A DNA stretch of 64,000 nucleotides from Lentzea sp. NBRC 105346. GTDB taxonomy: Bacteria; Actinomycetota; Actinomycetes; Mycobacteriales; Pseudonocardiaceae. Each line of letters opens with the position of its first letter. Positions within the stretch are counted from its first letter, which is position 1. The DNA is taken from the NCBI RefSeq assembly GCF_030269605.1, contig NZ_BSTQ01000023.1, forward strand, positions 62,001-126,000. Reading direction: 5' to 3'. Below the pieces are notes generated by a model. That model was not told the DNA's origin and searched no databases. It saw only the letters and a program-made list of their open reading frames with translations. The position numbers and the translations under genes were made by a program. Positions 26,564 to 34,152 of the stretch are shown one piece after another.

Positions 26564-27718
26564 GTGATCGTCCTATACCTGCTGGTGTTCGGTCTCGCTT
26601 GGTGGCTCGGCCTCTATCTGGTCGTACGCGACTGGACGAAACCGTTGCTGTGGTGGGCGGGTGGCGGGCTCGTCGCGTTCGCCGCGGCCGTCGTGTGGCC
26701 CGTGCCCGCACTGGTCTGCGTGCCCGCGCTCGCGTGGACCGGCGTGATCCTGTGCCTGCTGGGCGCCAGGTGGTGGATTTACGCCGTGGTGCCCGTGTTC
26801 GCGCTGGCGCTCTGGGTGCCGTGGATCGTGCTCGTCCCGCTGGCGATCGCGTTCGCGCTCGCGCTGCGTTCCAAGGTGTTCCTGTCACTCGTCACGGTGA
26901 TGTTCGGTCTCGGTGCGGGTGCATTCCTGCTCCAACTGTTGCCACCCGTGTGGTCGCTCCCCCTGATCGGGGTTGACCTGATCGTGCTCGGTGTAGTCGT
27001 CGCGGTGACCGACGCCGTCGAGGCGGGCGAGGCGATCCGCGCGGACATGGTTCGTTCGCTCGTCGTCTCGGTGCTCACGGCGGCGCTGTTCGGCGGTCAG
27101 GTCGCGCTGTTCCTCCGGCCGGGCATGGAACCGCTCTTGTACGGAACCGTGGCGGCGGCGATCGCCGTGCAGGTGCTCGCGTCGCCGATCGCGAGCGCGG
27201 TCGACCGGCTCGCGGTGCCGCGTGTCGCCGCCGAACGCGCCGAGCTGCGCGAGGCCGCGGACGCGTTGCCCCGCCGCGCCCCGAGCACGCTCGACGGCAT
27301 CGGCGCGGACGAGTTCGCCCGCCTCACCCGGCGCGCGCTGACCCACTACGGCGACCTCGGCAAGCTCGTCGCGTCACCGCTGACCGCGCTGCCGTCGATC
27401 GACCAGGCGTTGCCGCCGCTGGAACGCGCGGCCGAGTTGAAAAGACTGCTGCTGAAAAGCATTCTCCGGCTCAAACCGCGCACCGGTGACTTCGGCACGA
27501 GCGATGAATGGCGGCACTACAACGCGCTCTACTTCTACTACGTCGCCGGAATCCGCCCGTATTCGGTACGGACGAAACGCGCGGACCTCGATCCGGTCGC
27601 GAAGCAGGCGTTGTCGTGGTTCGTCACGCAGGTGCCCGAGCGGACGCTGCACAACTGGCAGAACGCCGCCGCACGCCTGGTCGCGGCCGATCTGATGGCA
27701 GGTGTTGGCAGCGTTTGA
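26564..27718 (+). CDS. Large membrane protein of unknown function
   Basis: The protein has about 384 residues. About eight hydrophobic segments fill the first 210 residues, rich in Trp and Val. A soluble C-terminal domain follows (about 230-384), with TLDGIGADEFARLTRRALTHYGDL and a DFGTSDEWRHYNALYFYYV segment. GTG at 26564 begins directly with the first helix (MIVLYLLVFGLAWWLG). It has no visible ribosome-binding site, so a leaderless message is likely. Divergent from the DUF6584 gene, it is followed by a small four-helix membrane protein. I do not recognise the family. Confidence 0.75.
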   Translation: MIVLYLLVFGLAWWLGLYLVVRDWTKPLLWWAGGGLVAFAAAVVWPVPALVCVPALAWTGVILCLLGARWWIYAVVPVFALALWVPWIVLVPLAIAFALALRSKVFLSLVTVMFGLGAGAFLLQLLPPVWSLPLIGVDLIVLGVVVAVTDAVEAGEAIRADMVRSLVVSVLTAALFGGQVALFLRPGMEPLLYGTVAAAIAVQVLASPIASAVDRLAVPRVAAERAELREAADALPRRAPSTLDGIGADEFARLTRRALTHYGDLGKLVASPLTALPSIDQALPPLERAAELKRLLLKSILRLKPRTGDFGTSDEWRHYNALYFYYVAGIRPYSVRTKRADLDPVAKQALSWFVTQVPERTLHNWQNAAARLVAADLMAGVGSV

Positions 27719-27756
27719 CGTGGTGCTGGCAGTGATCGGCGGCCCATCGTCGAGCC

Positions 27757-28164
27757 ATGTTGAAATTCGCACTGAAACTCGATGGCATCGCTTCCGGCGC
27801 ACTGGGCCTGCTCGCCCTGCTGATCCGTCCCGCGGTCGGTTATCCGCAGGCTTTCCTGATCGGGATCGGCGCATTCCTCGTCTGCTACGGCACGTTCGCG
27901 TTCTGGCTCGGCACGCGTCCTTCGCCGGACCGCAGGCTCGTCCTGCTGGTCATTGTCGGCAACGCGTTGTGGGTGGCCGACAGCGTCGTCGCCCTGGAGT
28001 GGTTCCCGCTGAACGGGTGGGGCGTCGCGCTGACGATCGCTCAGGCGCTCGCGGTCGCCGGCTTCATCACGCTGCAGATCATCGGCCTGCGCCGATTCAA
28101 CTCTTCAGCGTCCGGCTCCGCCCGCGGAACTCGGCCACGATCTCCGCACCCCGCCGCACCGTGA
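27757..28164 (+). CDS. Small four-helix membrane protein
   Basis: The protein has 135 residues with four predicted membrane helices (starting near residues 10, 32, 65 and 88) and a basic, Ser/Arg-rich tail. It may be a member of the broad family of small actinobacterial integral membrane proteins (SPW-repeat-like), but no diagnostic motif is visible. ATG at 27757 follows GTCGAGCC, a weak site. The last 68 bases overlap, antisense, the 3' end of the PaaI thioesterase gene; the tail after residue 112 may therefore be non-conserved. Confidence 0.65.
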   Translation: MLKFALKLDGIASGALGLLALLIRPAVGYPQAFLIGIGAFLVCYGTFAFWLGTRPSPDRRLVLLVIVGNALWVADSVVALEWFPLNGWGVALTIAQALAVAGFITLQIIGLRRFNSSASGSARGTRPRSPHPAAP

Positions 28165-28483
28165 TGTCGTAGATCCCGCTGCGGCCGAACAGGGTCCGCT
28201 CGACGGCCTCGGCCTCCAGCAGGTCCCCGGTGTGCACGGGCAGGATGAAGTCGATCTCGGCGGTCGCCGCGACGGTGACCGCCCCCGGCTTGTTGCACGC
28301 GCAGGCGAACGCCGTGTCCGCCAACAGGAAGACGTACCCGCCGTGCGCGATGCCGTGGCCGTTGATCATCAGGTCGGTGACGGGCATGGTGAGCTTCGCG
28401 TAGCCGTCGCGCAGCTCCACCGGCGTGATGCCGAGGGCGTTGGACGCCACGTCCGCGGCCAGCATCTCAGCAGGTCCATCCAT
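28097..28483 (-). CDS. paaI: PaaI-family hydroxyphenylacetyl-CoA thioesterase
   Basis: The protein has about 128 residues with a hotdog fold. Diagnostic are NALGITPVELRDGYAKLTMPV and the catalytic region NGHGIAHGGYVFLLADTAFACACN, followed by the closing strands TAEIDFILPVHTGDLLEAEA. PaaI hydrolyses ring-hydroxylated phenylacetyl-CoA and related thioesters as a salvage enzyme in phenylacetate degradation. No other paa genes are in the window. ATG at 28483 gives the usual length (MDGPAEMLAADVA); ATG at 28585 would add 34 residues unlike the family and run across the microprotein start on the other strand. Confidence 0.88.
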   Translation of the reverse strand: MDGPAEMLAADVASNALGITPVELRDGYAKLTMPVTDLMINGHGIAHGGYVFLLADTAFACACNKPGAVTVAATAEIDFILPVHTGDLLEAEAVERTLFGRSGIYDITVRRGAEIVAEFRGRSRTLKS

Positions 28484-28583
28484 TCCGGTAACTGTAATCA
28501 CCCTGAAGGTGGTGTCACCCAGCGTGGTAGCCGACTTACCGTCCGAGGTGATTGCTTGCTCAACCCACGTGGAGGTCGTCGTC

Positions 28584-28649
28584 ATGGGTGGTTGCTCGTG
28601 CTGTAGTTCCTGCACCGGTCCTAGCTGCGGCTGCTGCGGGGCTTGCTAG
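28584..28649 (+). CDS. Cysteine-rich microprotein, 21 residues
   Basis: An ATG at 28584 preceded by GGAGG at 28571-28575 (spacing eight) opens a 22-codon frame ending TAG at 28647. The peptide begins MGGCSCCSSC and has eight cysteines (positions 4, 6, 7, 10, 15, 17, 18, 21) among 21 residues; the others are Gly, Ser, Thr, Pro and Ala. A strong hairpin follows 18 bases later, then a lipoprotein gene. It could be a metallothionein-like metal or thiol buffer. Alternatively it could be a polycysteine leader whose translation senses cysteine supply, as reported for mycobacterial short ORFs. It is divergent from paaI. Prediction by sequence only. Confidence 0.55.
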   Translation: MGGCSCCSSCTGPSCGCCGAC

Positions 28650-28667
28650 ACGGTTGAACGAAGGACC

Positions 28668-28692
28668 GGCCGGTGCCAGCCAGGCGCCGGCC
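28668..28692 (+). terminator. Hairpin after the cysteine-rich microprotein
   Basis: A 10-bp stem with one G-T wobble (arms 28668-28677 and 28683-28692, loop AGCCA) is followed by GTTGTCGTGTGT. It is positioned to terminate or attenuate transcription between the microprotein and the lipoprotein gene at 28776. Confidence 0.65.
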
Positions 28693-28775
28693 GTTGTCGT
28701 GTGTCGTGGAAGTGGAACGACGTGCAACCCGCTCGCGCTGCGGCCCCGTCCTGTGGCCGGAACCGAGGGGGAAGC

Positions 28776-29144
28776 ATGACGACCAAGATCGTGGCCGCGC
28801 TGGCGTGCGGTGTCCTGATGACGGCGTGTGGTGCTCCTGAACGTGCCCAACCGCAACCAGAGGCGCCCGCCGCAGCCCCACAGCAAATCGACGTGCTCAC
28901 CCACTGCGGGCTCGAGTACGTCCGGTTCGACGGCCGGGTCTGGCGCGCCGAGACACCGCAGCCGGAGCCGAAGGTCCGGCCGGACGAGCAGGGCGTGACC
29001 GCGTACACCGGATACACCCACGGCACGATCACCGTGGTCGACCAGGACACGGCGCGCTTCACGTTCGACGAGAAGCGCTACGACGCACTCGTGCACGAGC
29101 TCGTGCTGCGGCCGGCGGCTCAGGAACCGCCGCTCTGCGACTAG
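28776..29144 (+). CDS. Putative lipoprotein
   Basis: The protein has 122 residues. The signal sequence MTTKIVAALACGVLMTACGA has a lipobox with the lipidated cysteine at residue 18. A Pro/Gln/Ala-rich spacer (APERAQPQPEAPAAAPQQ) precedes a small domain (about 45-122) with CGLEYVRFDGRVWRAETP and a closing ELVLRP. It should be anchored to the outer face of the cytoplasmic membrane. ATG at 28776 follows GAGGGGGAAGC. The function is unknown; it lies downstream of the cysteine-rich microprotein and could be co-transcribed when the intervening hairpin is read through. Confidence 0.8.
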   Translation: MTTKIVAALACGVLMTACGAPERAQPQPEAPAAAPQQIDVLTHCGLEYVRFDGRVWRAETPQPEPKVRPDEQGVTAYTGYTHGTITVVDQDTARFTFDEKRYDALVHELVLRPAAQEPPLCD

Positions 29145-29146
29145 AC

Positions 29147-29188
29147 GAAGGCCCAGCCGTGGGACGGAAGATCCGCGGCTGGGCCTTC
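29147..29188. terminator. Bidirectional hairpin between lipoprotein and chitinase
   Basis: A perfect 13-bp inverted repeat (29147-29159 with 29176-29188) with a 16-base loop lies between the convergent lipoprotein and chitinase genes. It has no T tract. Confidence 0.75.
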
Positions 29189-29202
29189 ATCGGCAGGGGC
29201 GA

Positions 29203-30525
29203 TCAGCCCGTGTAGGCCTTGAAAATGTTGGTGAACTCCCATGTCGACTGCGAGATCCCGCTGCACGACGGGGAAACCGACCCGTTCGGGCAACCGCCGT
29301 TGTCCCGCCCGACCGACCAGAAGCCGATCCGGTTGACGTGGTTGGTCTGCGCGTAGGCGAGCACCTTGCGCGCGTCGGCCTGCGTGGTGGTCATCCCCGT
29401 GTCGTTCTTGCCGATCATCGGGGTGAGACCGAGGCGGGCCTTGAGTTGCGCGTCCGACTGGGACGGCCAGATCTGCTTCATCTGCCCGACCGTGGCGTTC
29501 GCGGCCGCGACCATCGCGTCACCCCAGTTGCCGGTGTAACCGAAGTTCATCAGCATCGGGTTCACGATCACGTTGACCCCGCGCGCGGCGGCGTCCTGGA
29601 TGATCTGCACCGAGAACGGGTCCATGCCGTAGTCCTGGCCCTGGATCCGCATCGTGTAGCTGACCGTGGTGCCGCGGGTGTCCTGCAGCTTCTTCAACGC
29701 CGTGTTGACGGTCGCCGTGGGGATCGACGCCTCTACGTCCACGTCCAGGCTGTTGCTGCCGACCGCGTCCAGCACCGCGGCGTAGGCGTTGTAGAGCGCG
29801 TCGGACGTGCCGCAGACGTTCTCCAGGTACGGCCCCATCGCGCCGCCGGTCGCGACGATCACGCTGCCGCCCTTGGCGCGCAACGCGTTGACGTCGTTGA
29901 TGATCCGCGAGTCCTTGAGGTCGACCGTGCCGCCCCACTTCGGGTCGCAGCCCAGGCTGCTGCCGAGCGCGAACGCCAGCGTGAACACCTTCTGCCCGGT
30001 CGCGTCGGCGGTCGACGCCAGCGACGGCGTGGGCATCGTGATGTCGATGTACGGCGCCACGCGAGCGCTCCCACCGGACGGTGGCGGCACGGAAGTCGTT
30101 GTCGTGGTTGACGTCGTGGTGCTGGGCGGCGTCGTGTCAGTGCACGCGACGCCGTTCAGCTTGCAGTTCGACGGCAGGCCCGACCCGTTGACGATGAAAC
30201 CGAAGCTCGCCGACGCGCCGGCCGCGACGTTGCCGTTGTACTCGCGGTTGGTGAACGTGTGGTGGTTGCCGCTGCTGGACAGCAGGGCGTCCCAGTACGA
30301 GCCGGGCGTGCTGCCCGCGGGCAGGTCGAACTCGAGCTTCCAGCCCGACAGCGCGGACGTGCCCGCGGTGATCGTGTACTTGCCCTGGTAGGCGCCACTC
30401 CACGTGGCGTCCTGGCTGAACGTCGCCGTCGGGCCGGCGGCCGCACCCGCGGGAGCGATCACCACGAGTGCGGTGACCAGGGCGGCGGCGGCAGCACTCG
30501 CGGCGAGGAGTGCGGATCGGGACAT
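29203..30525 (-). CDS. Secreted chitinase: CBM2-like domain plus GH18
   Basis: The protein has about 440 residues. A signal peptide ends near APAGAAA (about residue 29). A CBM2-type carbohydrate-binding domain follows (about 32-130: WSGAYQGKYTITAGTSALSGW, then LEFDLP, GASASFGFIVNGSGLPSNC), then a Ser/Thr linker (about 132-150) and a GH18 catalytic domain. The GH18 active site DxDxE reads LDVDVEAS, with the general-acid glutamate intact. It should degrade chitin outside the cell. ATG at 30525 is chosen as the start of the signal peptide. Two DasR-type palindromes lie 109-146 bases upstream, so induction by chito-oligosaccharide or GlcNAc is likely. Confidence 0.9.
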   Translation of the reverse strand: MSRSALLAASAAAAALVTALVVIAPAGAAAGPTATFSQDATWSGAYQGKYTITAGTSALSGWKLEFDLPAGSTPGSYWDALLSSSGNHHTFTNREYNGNVAAGASASFGFIVNGSGLPSNCKLNGVACTDTTPPSTTTSTTTTTSVPPPSGGSARVAPYIDITMPTPSLASTADATGQKVFTLAFALGSSLGCDPKWGGTVDLKDSRIINDVNALRAKGGSVIVATGGAMGPYLENVCGTSDALYNAYAAVLDAVGSNSLDVDVEASIPTATVNTALKKLQDTRGTTVSYTMRIQGQDYGMDPFSVQIIQDAAARGVNVIVNPMLMNFGYTGNWGDAMVAAANATVGQMKQIWPSQSDAQLKARLGLTPMIGKNDTGMTTTQADARKVLAYAQTNHVNRIGFWSVGRDNGGCPNGSVSPSCSGISQSTWEFTNIFKAYTG

Positions 30526-30633
30526 GAGCCCTCCGAAGTGCAGGGGAGTTCGTGGTGTGAGAACGCGGGGCGCGTCGCGTTCCCACACCACGTGCAGGGG
30601 GTGCCAACACTCAGCACCTGCTCAGTCACGGTA

Positions 30634-30671
30634 AGTGGCCTAGACCACATCGTCAATGGGTCTAGACCTTT
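30634..30671. promoter_or_regulatory. Two DasR-type (dre) palindromes
   Basis: AGTGGCCTAGACCACA (30634-30649) and ATGGGTCTAGACCTTT (30656-30671) both match the DasR consensus ACTGGTCTAGACCACT closely. Their centres are 22 bases apart, two helical turns, which favours cooperative binding on one DNA face. They lie between the divergent chitinase and MetE-like genes. Streptomyces DasR represses chitinase promoters through exactly such sites and is released by GlcN-6-phosphate. Confidence 0.85.
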
Positions 30672-30702
30672 TCTGTCTTCCGGACAGTGCGAGACTTTCC
30701 GG

Positions 30703-31698
30703 GTGCATGGAGCAACTGGCATCGGTTCACTGCCCGGAACGGACCCCGACGAGGCGGCGCGGATCGTCGTCGGGGAGCTGCCAGATCTGCCGCACCTGGC
30801 GGAGCTGCCGGCGAGGGGCGTCGGCGCGGACCTGATCGGGCGCACGGCGGGGTTGCTCGTCGACCTCGCGGTCGAGGTCGTCACGTCCGGCTACCGCGTC
30901 ACCGCGAAGCCCGGCAAGGACCACCGGCGGGCCGTCGACCTGCTGCGCCGCGACCTCGACGCGTTCGAGGAGGCGCTGGAACGCGCGGGTGCGCAGCCCT
31001 CGGTGGTGAAGGTGCAGGCCGCCGGGCCGTGGACGCTCACCGCGGGCATCGAGCTGATGCGCGGCCACCGCGTGCTCACCGACCGTGGCGCGCTCAAGGA
31101 GTTCGCCGAGTCGCTCACCGAGGGGCTGCGGCAGCACGTGCGGGAGGTCGCCAAGCGGACCGGCGCGAAGGTCGTGGTGCAGCTGGACGAACCGGGCCTG
31201 CCCGCGGTGCTGAACGGCCTGCTGCCGACGCCGTCGAAGCTCGGCACCGTGCCGCCGGTGCCCGAACCCGAGGCGAGGGCGTTGCTCGCGGGCGTGATCG
31301 ACGGGTTCGAGGACGTCATCGTGCACTGCTGCGCGCCCAAGCCGCCGCTGACGTTGCTGCGCGAGGCGGGTGCCTCCGCGATCGCGTTCGACGCGACGTT
31401 GATCAAGGGCACGGACAGTCTCGACGAGCTCGGTGAAACTTTCGAGGCCGGTACGCGGCTGCTGCTCGGGCTGGTGCCGAGCACCGATCCCGGACGGCCG
31501 GTGACGCTCAAGGAGGTCGCGGCGCCCGCGTTCGAGCTGGTCGACCGGCTGGGTTTCCCCAGGTCAACGCTGGCCGAGCAGGCGATCCCGACGCCGACGT
31601 GTGGCCTGGCGGGCGCGAAGCAGTCCTGGGTTATGCGTGCTTTGTCGCTTTCCCGTGACCTGGCCTCCGCCTTTTCGGAACCTCCCGAGGGCTGGTGA
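30703..31698 (+). CDS. MetE-like methionine synthase family protein
   Basis: The protein has about 331 residues, much shorter than full MetE (about 750), and corresponds to a C-terminal-type UROD/MetE-like barrel. Recognisable are GIGSLPGTDPDEAA, VQAAGPWTLTAGIEL, VVQLDEPGLPAVLNG and HCCAPKPPLTLLREAGASAI, where H-C-C could bind zinc, and GLAGAKQSWVMRAL. In mycobacteria a homologous gene (Rv3015c, from memory) precedes ligA; its reaction is not established. GTG at 30703 is the best start (MHGATGIGSLPG). The DasR sites end only 32 bases upstream, so DasR may also affect this core gene. Confidence 0.8.
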   Translation: MHGATGIGSLPGTDPDEAARIVVGELPDLPHLAELPARGVGADLIGRTAGLLVDLAVEVVTSGYRVTAKPGKDHRRAVDLLRRDLDAFEEALERAGAQPSVVKVQAAGPWTLTAGIELMRGHRVLTDRGALKEFAESLTEGLRQHVREVAKRTGAKVVVQLDEPGLPAVLNGLLPTPSKLGTVPPVPEPEARALLAGVIDGFEDVIVHCCAPKPPLTLLREAGASAIAFDATLIKGTDSLDELGETFEAGTRLLLGLVPSTDPGRPVTLKEVAAPAFELVDRLGFPRSTLAEQAIPTPTCGLAGAKQSWVMRALSLSRDLASAFSEPPEGW

Positions 31699-31732
31699 TG
31701 TCCGATTCCGGCGGCTAATCTCCCTGCCACTA

Positions 31733-31749
31733 TTAGGTAAGTTTCTTAA
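31733..31749 (+). promoter_or_regulatory. Imperfect palindrome upstream of the cellulase
   Basis: TTAGGTAA-G-TTTCTTAA (31733-31749) is an AT-rich inverted repeat with six of eight arm positions matching. It stands out in the GC-rich context, 40 bases before the GH9 start, and is a candidate operator for a cellulose- or sugar-responsive regulator. The regulator is not identified. Confidence 0.45.
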
Positions 31750-31788
31750 CCGTAGGCCTGCCGCCGGGGCCGGAAACGGGGAGATTCC

Positions 31789-33645
31789 ATGCGCTTCAGA
31801 CGAACGGCCTTCGCCGTCGTGCTCGCCGCCATGGTCGTCACGTCCGCGCCCGCGGGTGCGGCTCCGGCCGGACACATCCGGCTGGATCAGGTCGGCTACG
31901 GCATCGGCGAGTCGAAGCAGGCGTACCTGCTCGGAGGCCAGGCCGGAGCCAAGTTCTCGGTGGTCGACTCCGCGGGTCGGACGGTGTTGTCGGGCAAGGT
32001 CGGCGCGAGCCTCGGCGGGTGGAGCGAGAAGTTCTCCGCCGTGTACCCGATCGACTTCAGCAAGGTCAGCGTGCCCGGCACGTACCGCGTGAAGGTCGGC
32101 GCCACGACGTCGCCCGCGTTCAAGATCGACACTCAGAACCGGCTGCTCTCGCCGGTCGCGCACAACACCGTCGAGTTCTTCCAGGCGCAGCGCGACGGCC
32201 GCGACGTCATCCCCGGCCGCCTGAACCGGCAGAAGTCGCACCTCACCGATGCCCAGGCGTCCGTCTACGAGACGCCGATCTTCAAGGGCGAGGGCGGCGA
32301 CGAGATCGCGGCGCCGCTCAAGGCGACCGGCACGAAGATCGACGTCGAGGGCGGCTGGTTCGACGCGGGCGACTTCGTGAAGTTCACGCACGCCAGCTCG
32401 TACTCCGTCGCGTCGCTCTTCCTCGCCGAGCGCGGCCGCGCGAACGCCGCGGTGGACGCCGAGGCGAAGTTCGGGCTCAAGTGGCTCGACAAGGTGTGGG
32501 ACGAGCGCGCCGGCGTGCTCTACGCCCAGGTCGGCATCGGCACCGGCAGTGAGGAGTTCGGGTTCGTCGGCGACCACGACGTGTGGCGCCTGCCCGAGGC
32601 CGACGACAAGCTGAACGTGAAGCCGGGCGACAGCGAGTACTTCATCAAGTACCGGCCGGTCTTCGCGGCGAACAAGGCGGGCGAGAAGATCAGCCCGAAC
32701 CTGGTCGGCCGCGTCACCGCGTCGTTCGCGCTGGCCGCGCAGCTGGAGGCATCGCGCAATCCGGGTCTGGCCTGCCAGTACCTGGAGAAGGCGGCGAAGC
32801 TGTTCGCCCTGGCGAAGACCACGGATGTGGGCGAGCTCGTGACGGCGTTCCCGCACGCCTACTACCCCGAGGACTCGTGGGCCGACGACATGGAGTTCGG
32901 TGCCACCCAGCTCGCGCTGGCCGCGAAGGCGCTGAAGGACTCGCGCGCCACCAAGTGGGCTCGCGAGGCCACGCACTGGGCGTCGGTGTACCTGGCCAGC
33001 GGGGACAAGGACACGCTGAACGTCTACAACACCAGCGCGCTGGGGCACTACGACCTGGCCCGGCTGGTGCGCGCGGGCGTTCCCGGCGCCGAGGTGACCG
33101 AGGCGCAGCTCGTCGGTGACCTGCGCCGGCAGCTGCAGCAGGGACTGGACGCGTCGGCCGCGTCGCCGTTCCGCACCGCGGCGAAGGTCGACGACTTCGA
33201 CGCCGCGTCGCGTTCGTTCGGCTTCGTCGCGACCGCCGAGCTGTACCAGAAGCTCACCGGTGACAAGAAGTTCGACGCGTTCGGCACGCAGCAGCGTGGC
33301 TTCACGCTGGGCTCCAACGCGTGGGGCACGACGCTGATCGTGGGCGTCGGCTCGAAGTTCCCGGAGTGCCCGCACCACCAGGCCGCGAACCTGGCCGGCT
33401 CGCCCAACGGCGGGCAGAAGGTGCTGGTGGGTGCCGTGATCAACGGACCGAACAACGCCGAGTACTTCGAGGACCTCGGCGAGATGCCCGCGGGTTCGGT
33501 GCCGTGCACCAAGCCGTACACCAAGGAGTTCGACTCGAAGACCTCGGTGTTCGCCGACGACCTCCGGTCGTGGCCGAGCTCCGAGCCCGCGATCGACTTC
33601 ACGGCGACCGCGGTGCTGGGCTTCTCGTTGACGGCTCAGAACTAG
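31789..33645 (+). CDS. Secreted GH9 cellulase (endoglucanase)
   Basis: The protein has 618 residues. A signal peptide ends near APAGAAPA (about residue 27). An N-terminal immunoglobulin-like CelD_N domain (about 28-115, HIRLDQVGYG start) precedes the GH9 catalytic domain. GH9 signatures are GGWFDAGDFVKFTH (aspartate nucleophile region), CPHHQAANLAGSPNGGQKVL (active-site His), and the acid region SSEPAIDFTATAV. It should cleave beta-1,4-glucans outside the cell. No separate cellulose-binding module is present. ATG at 31789 follows GGGGAGA. The 3' end overlaps the convergent GNAT gene by four bases. Confidence 0.93.
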   Translation: MRFRRTAFAVVLAAMVVTSAPAGAAPAGHIRLDQVGYGIGESKQAYLLGGQAGAKFSVVDSAGRTVLSGKVGASLGGWSEKFSAVYPIDFSKVSVPGTYRVKVGATTSPAFKIDTQNRLLSPVAHNTVEFFQAQRDGRDVIPGRLNRQKSHLTDAQASVYETPIFKGEGGDEIAAPLKATGTKIDVEGGWFDAGDFVKFTHASSYSVASLFLAERGRANAAVDAEAKFGLKWLDKVWDERAGVLYAQVGIGTGSEEFGFVGDHDVWRLPEADDKLNVKPGDSEYFIKYRPVFAANKAGEKISPNLVGRVTASFALAAQLEASRNPGLACQYLEKAAKLFALAKTTDVGELVTAFPHAYYPEDSWADDMEFGATQLALAAKALKDSRATKWAREATHWASVYLASGDKDTLNVYNTSALGHYDLARLVRAGVPGAEVTEAQLVGDLRRQLQQGLDASAASPFRTAAKVDDFDAASRSFGFVATAELYQKLTGDKKFDAFGTQQRGFTLGSNAWGTTLIVGVGSKFPECPHHQAANLAGSPNGGQKVLVGAVINGPNNAEYFEDLGEMPAGSVPCTKPYTKEFDSKTSVFADDLRSWPSSEPAIDFTATAVLGFSLTAQN

Positions 33646-34130
33646 AGCCGGTTGAACGGCTCCGCGTAACGGAACGCGCCGCTGGGCACCTCGTCGGAGG
33701 TGCCCAGCGGTCGTACCTGGAAGTGCGGGTCCCACTCCGCGACCGGCGGCGTGATGCCGAACTCGCGGGCGAGCCTGAAGCCGTAGCGGGAGTAGTAGTC
33801 CGGGCTGCCGAGCAGCACGATGACCTTCTCGTTCATCGCCTCCGCGGCGCCGATCACGCTGTGCATCAACGCCTTGCCCACGCCCTGCCGCTGGTGGTCC
33901 GGGTGCACGCTCAGCGGTCCCAGCCCGAGCGCCGGAACGTCGCCGACGTACCCGCGCGTGCAGACGACGTGGCCGATCACTCCGTCGGCGACGAGCGAGA
34001 GCTCCGGGATCCAGCCCTCGTCGGCGCGTAGCCACTCGATCAGTTGAACTTCGGGACCCGCTTTGAAAGCAGCCGAGGTCACGGCCGTGATGGCGTCGAT
34101 GTCGGACGGGCGTTCCCGGCGGATCAGCAT
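33642..34130 (-). CDS. GNAT N-acetyltransferase
   Basis: The protein has about 162 residues starting MLIRRERPSDIDAITAVTSAAF. The acetyl-CoA site is in LGPLSVHPDHQRQGVGKALM (Q/R-x-x-G-x-G/A), and YYSRYGF is typical of the YhbS-like subfamily. It should transfer an acetyl group to an unknown small molecule or peptide. ATG at 34130 is preferred; the upstream extension overlaps the divergent LppU-like gene. Only 22 bases separate the two divergent starts, so both are probably leaderless or nearly so. Confidence 0.9.
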   Translation of the reverse strand: MLIRRERPSDIDAITAVTSAAFKAGPEVQLIEWLRADEGWIPELSLVADGVIGHVVCTRGYVGDVPALGLGPLSVHPDHQRQGVGKALMHSVIGAAEAMNEKVIVLLGSPDYYSRYGFRLAREFGITPPVAEWDPHFQVRPLGTSDEVPSGAFRYAEPFNRL

Positions 34131-34152
34131 CCGCGCATTTAACCTCCGGACC

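Noticed and set aside
28509-28649. Thiopeptide-like precursor by extending the cysteine-rich microprotein upstream to GTG at 28509
   Set aside because: The leader resemblance (VADLPSEVI) is short, no cyclodehydratase or dehydratase genes are near, and the ribosome-binding site fits the internal ATG at 28584.
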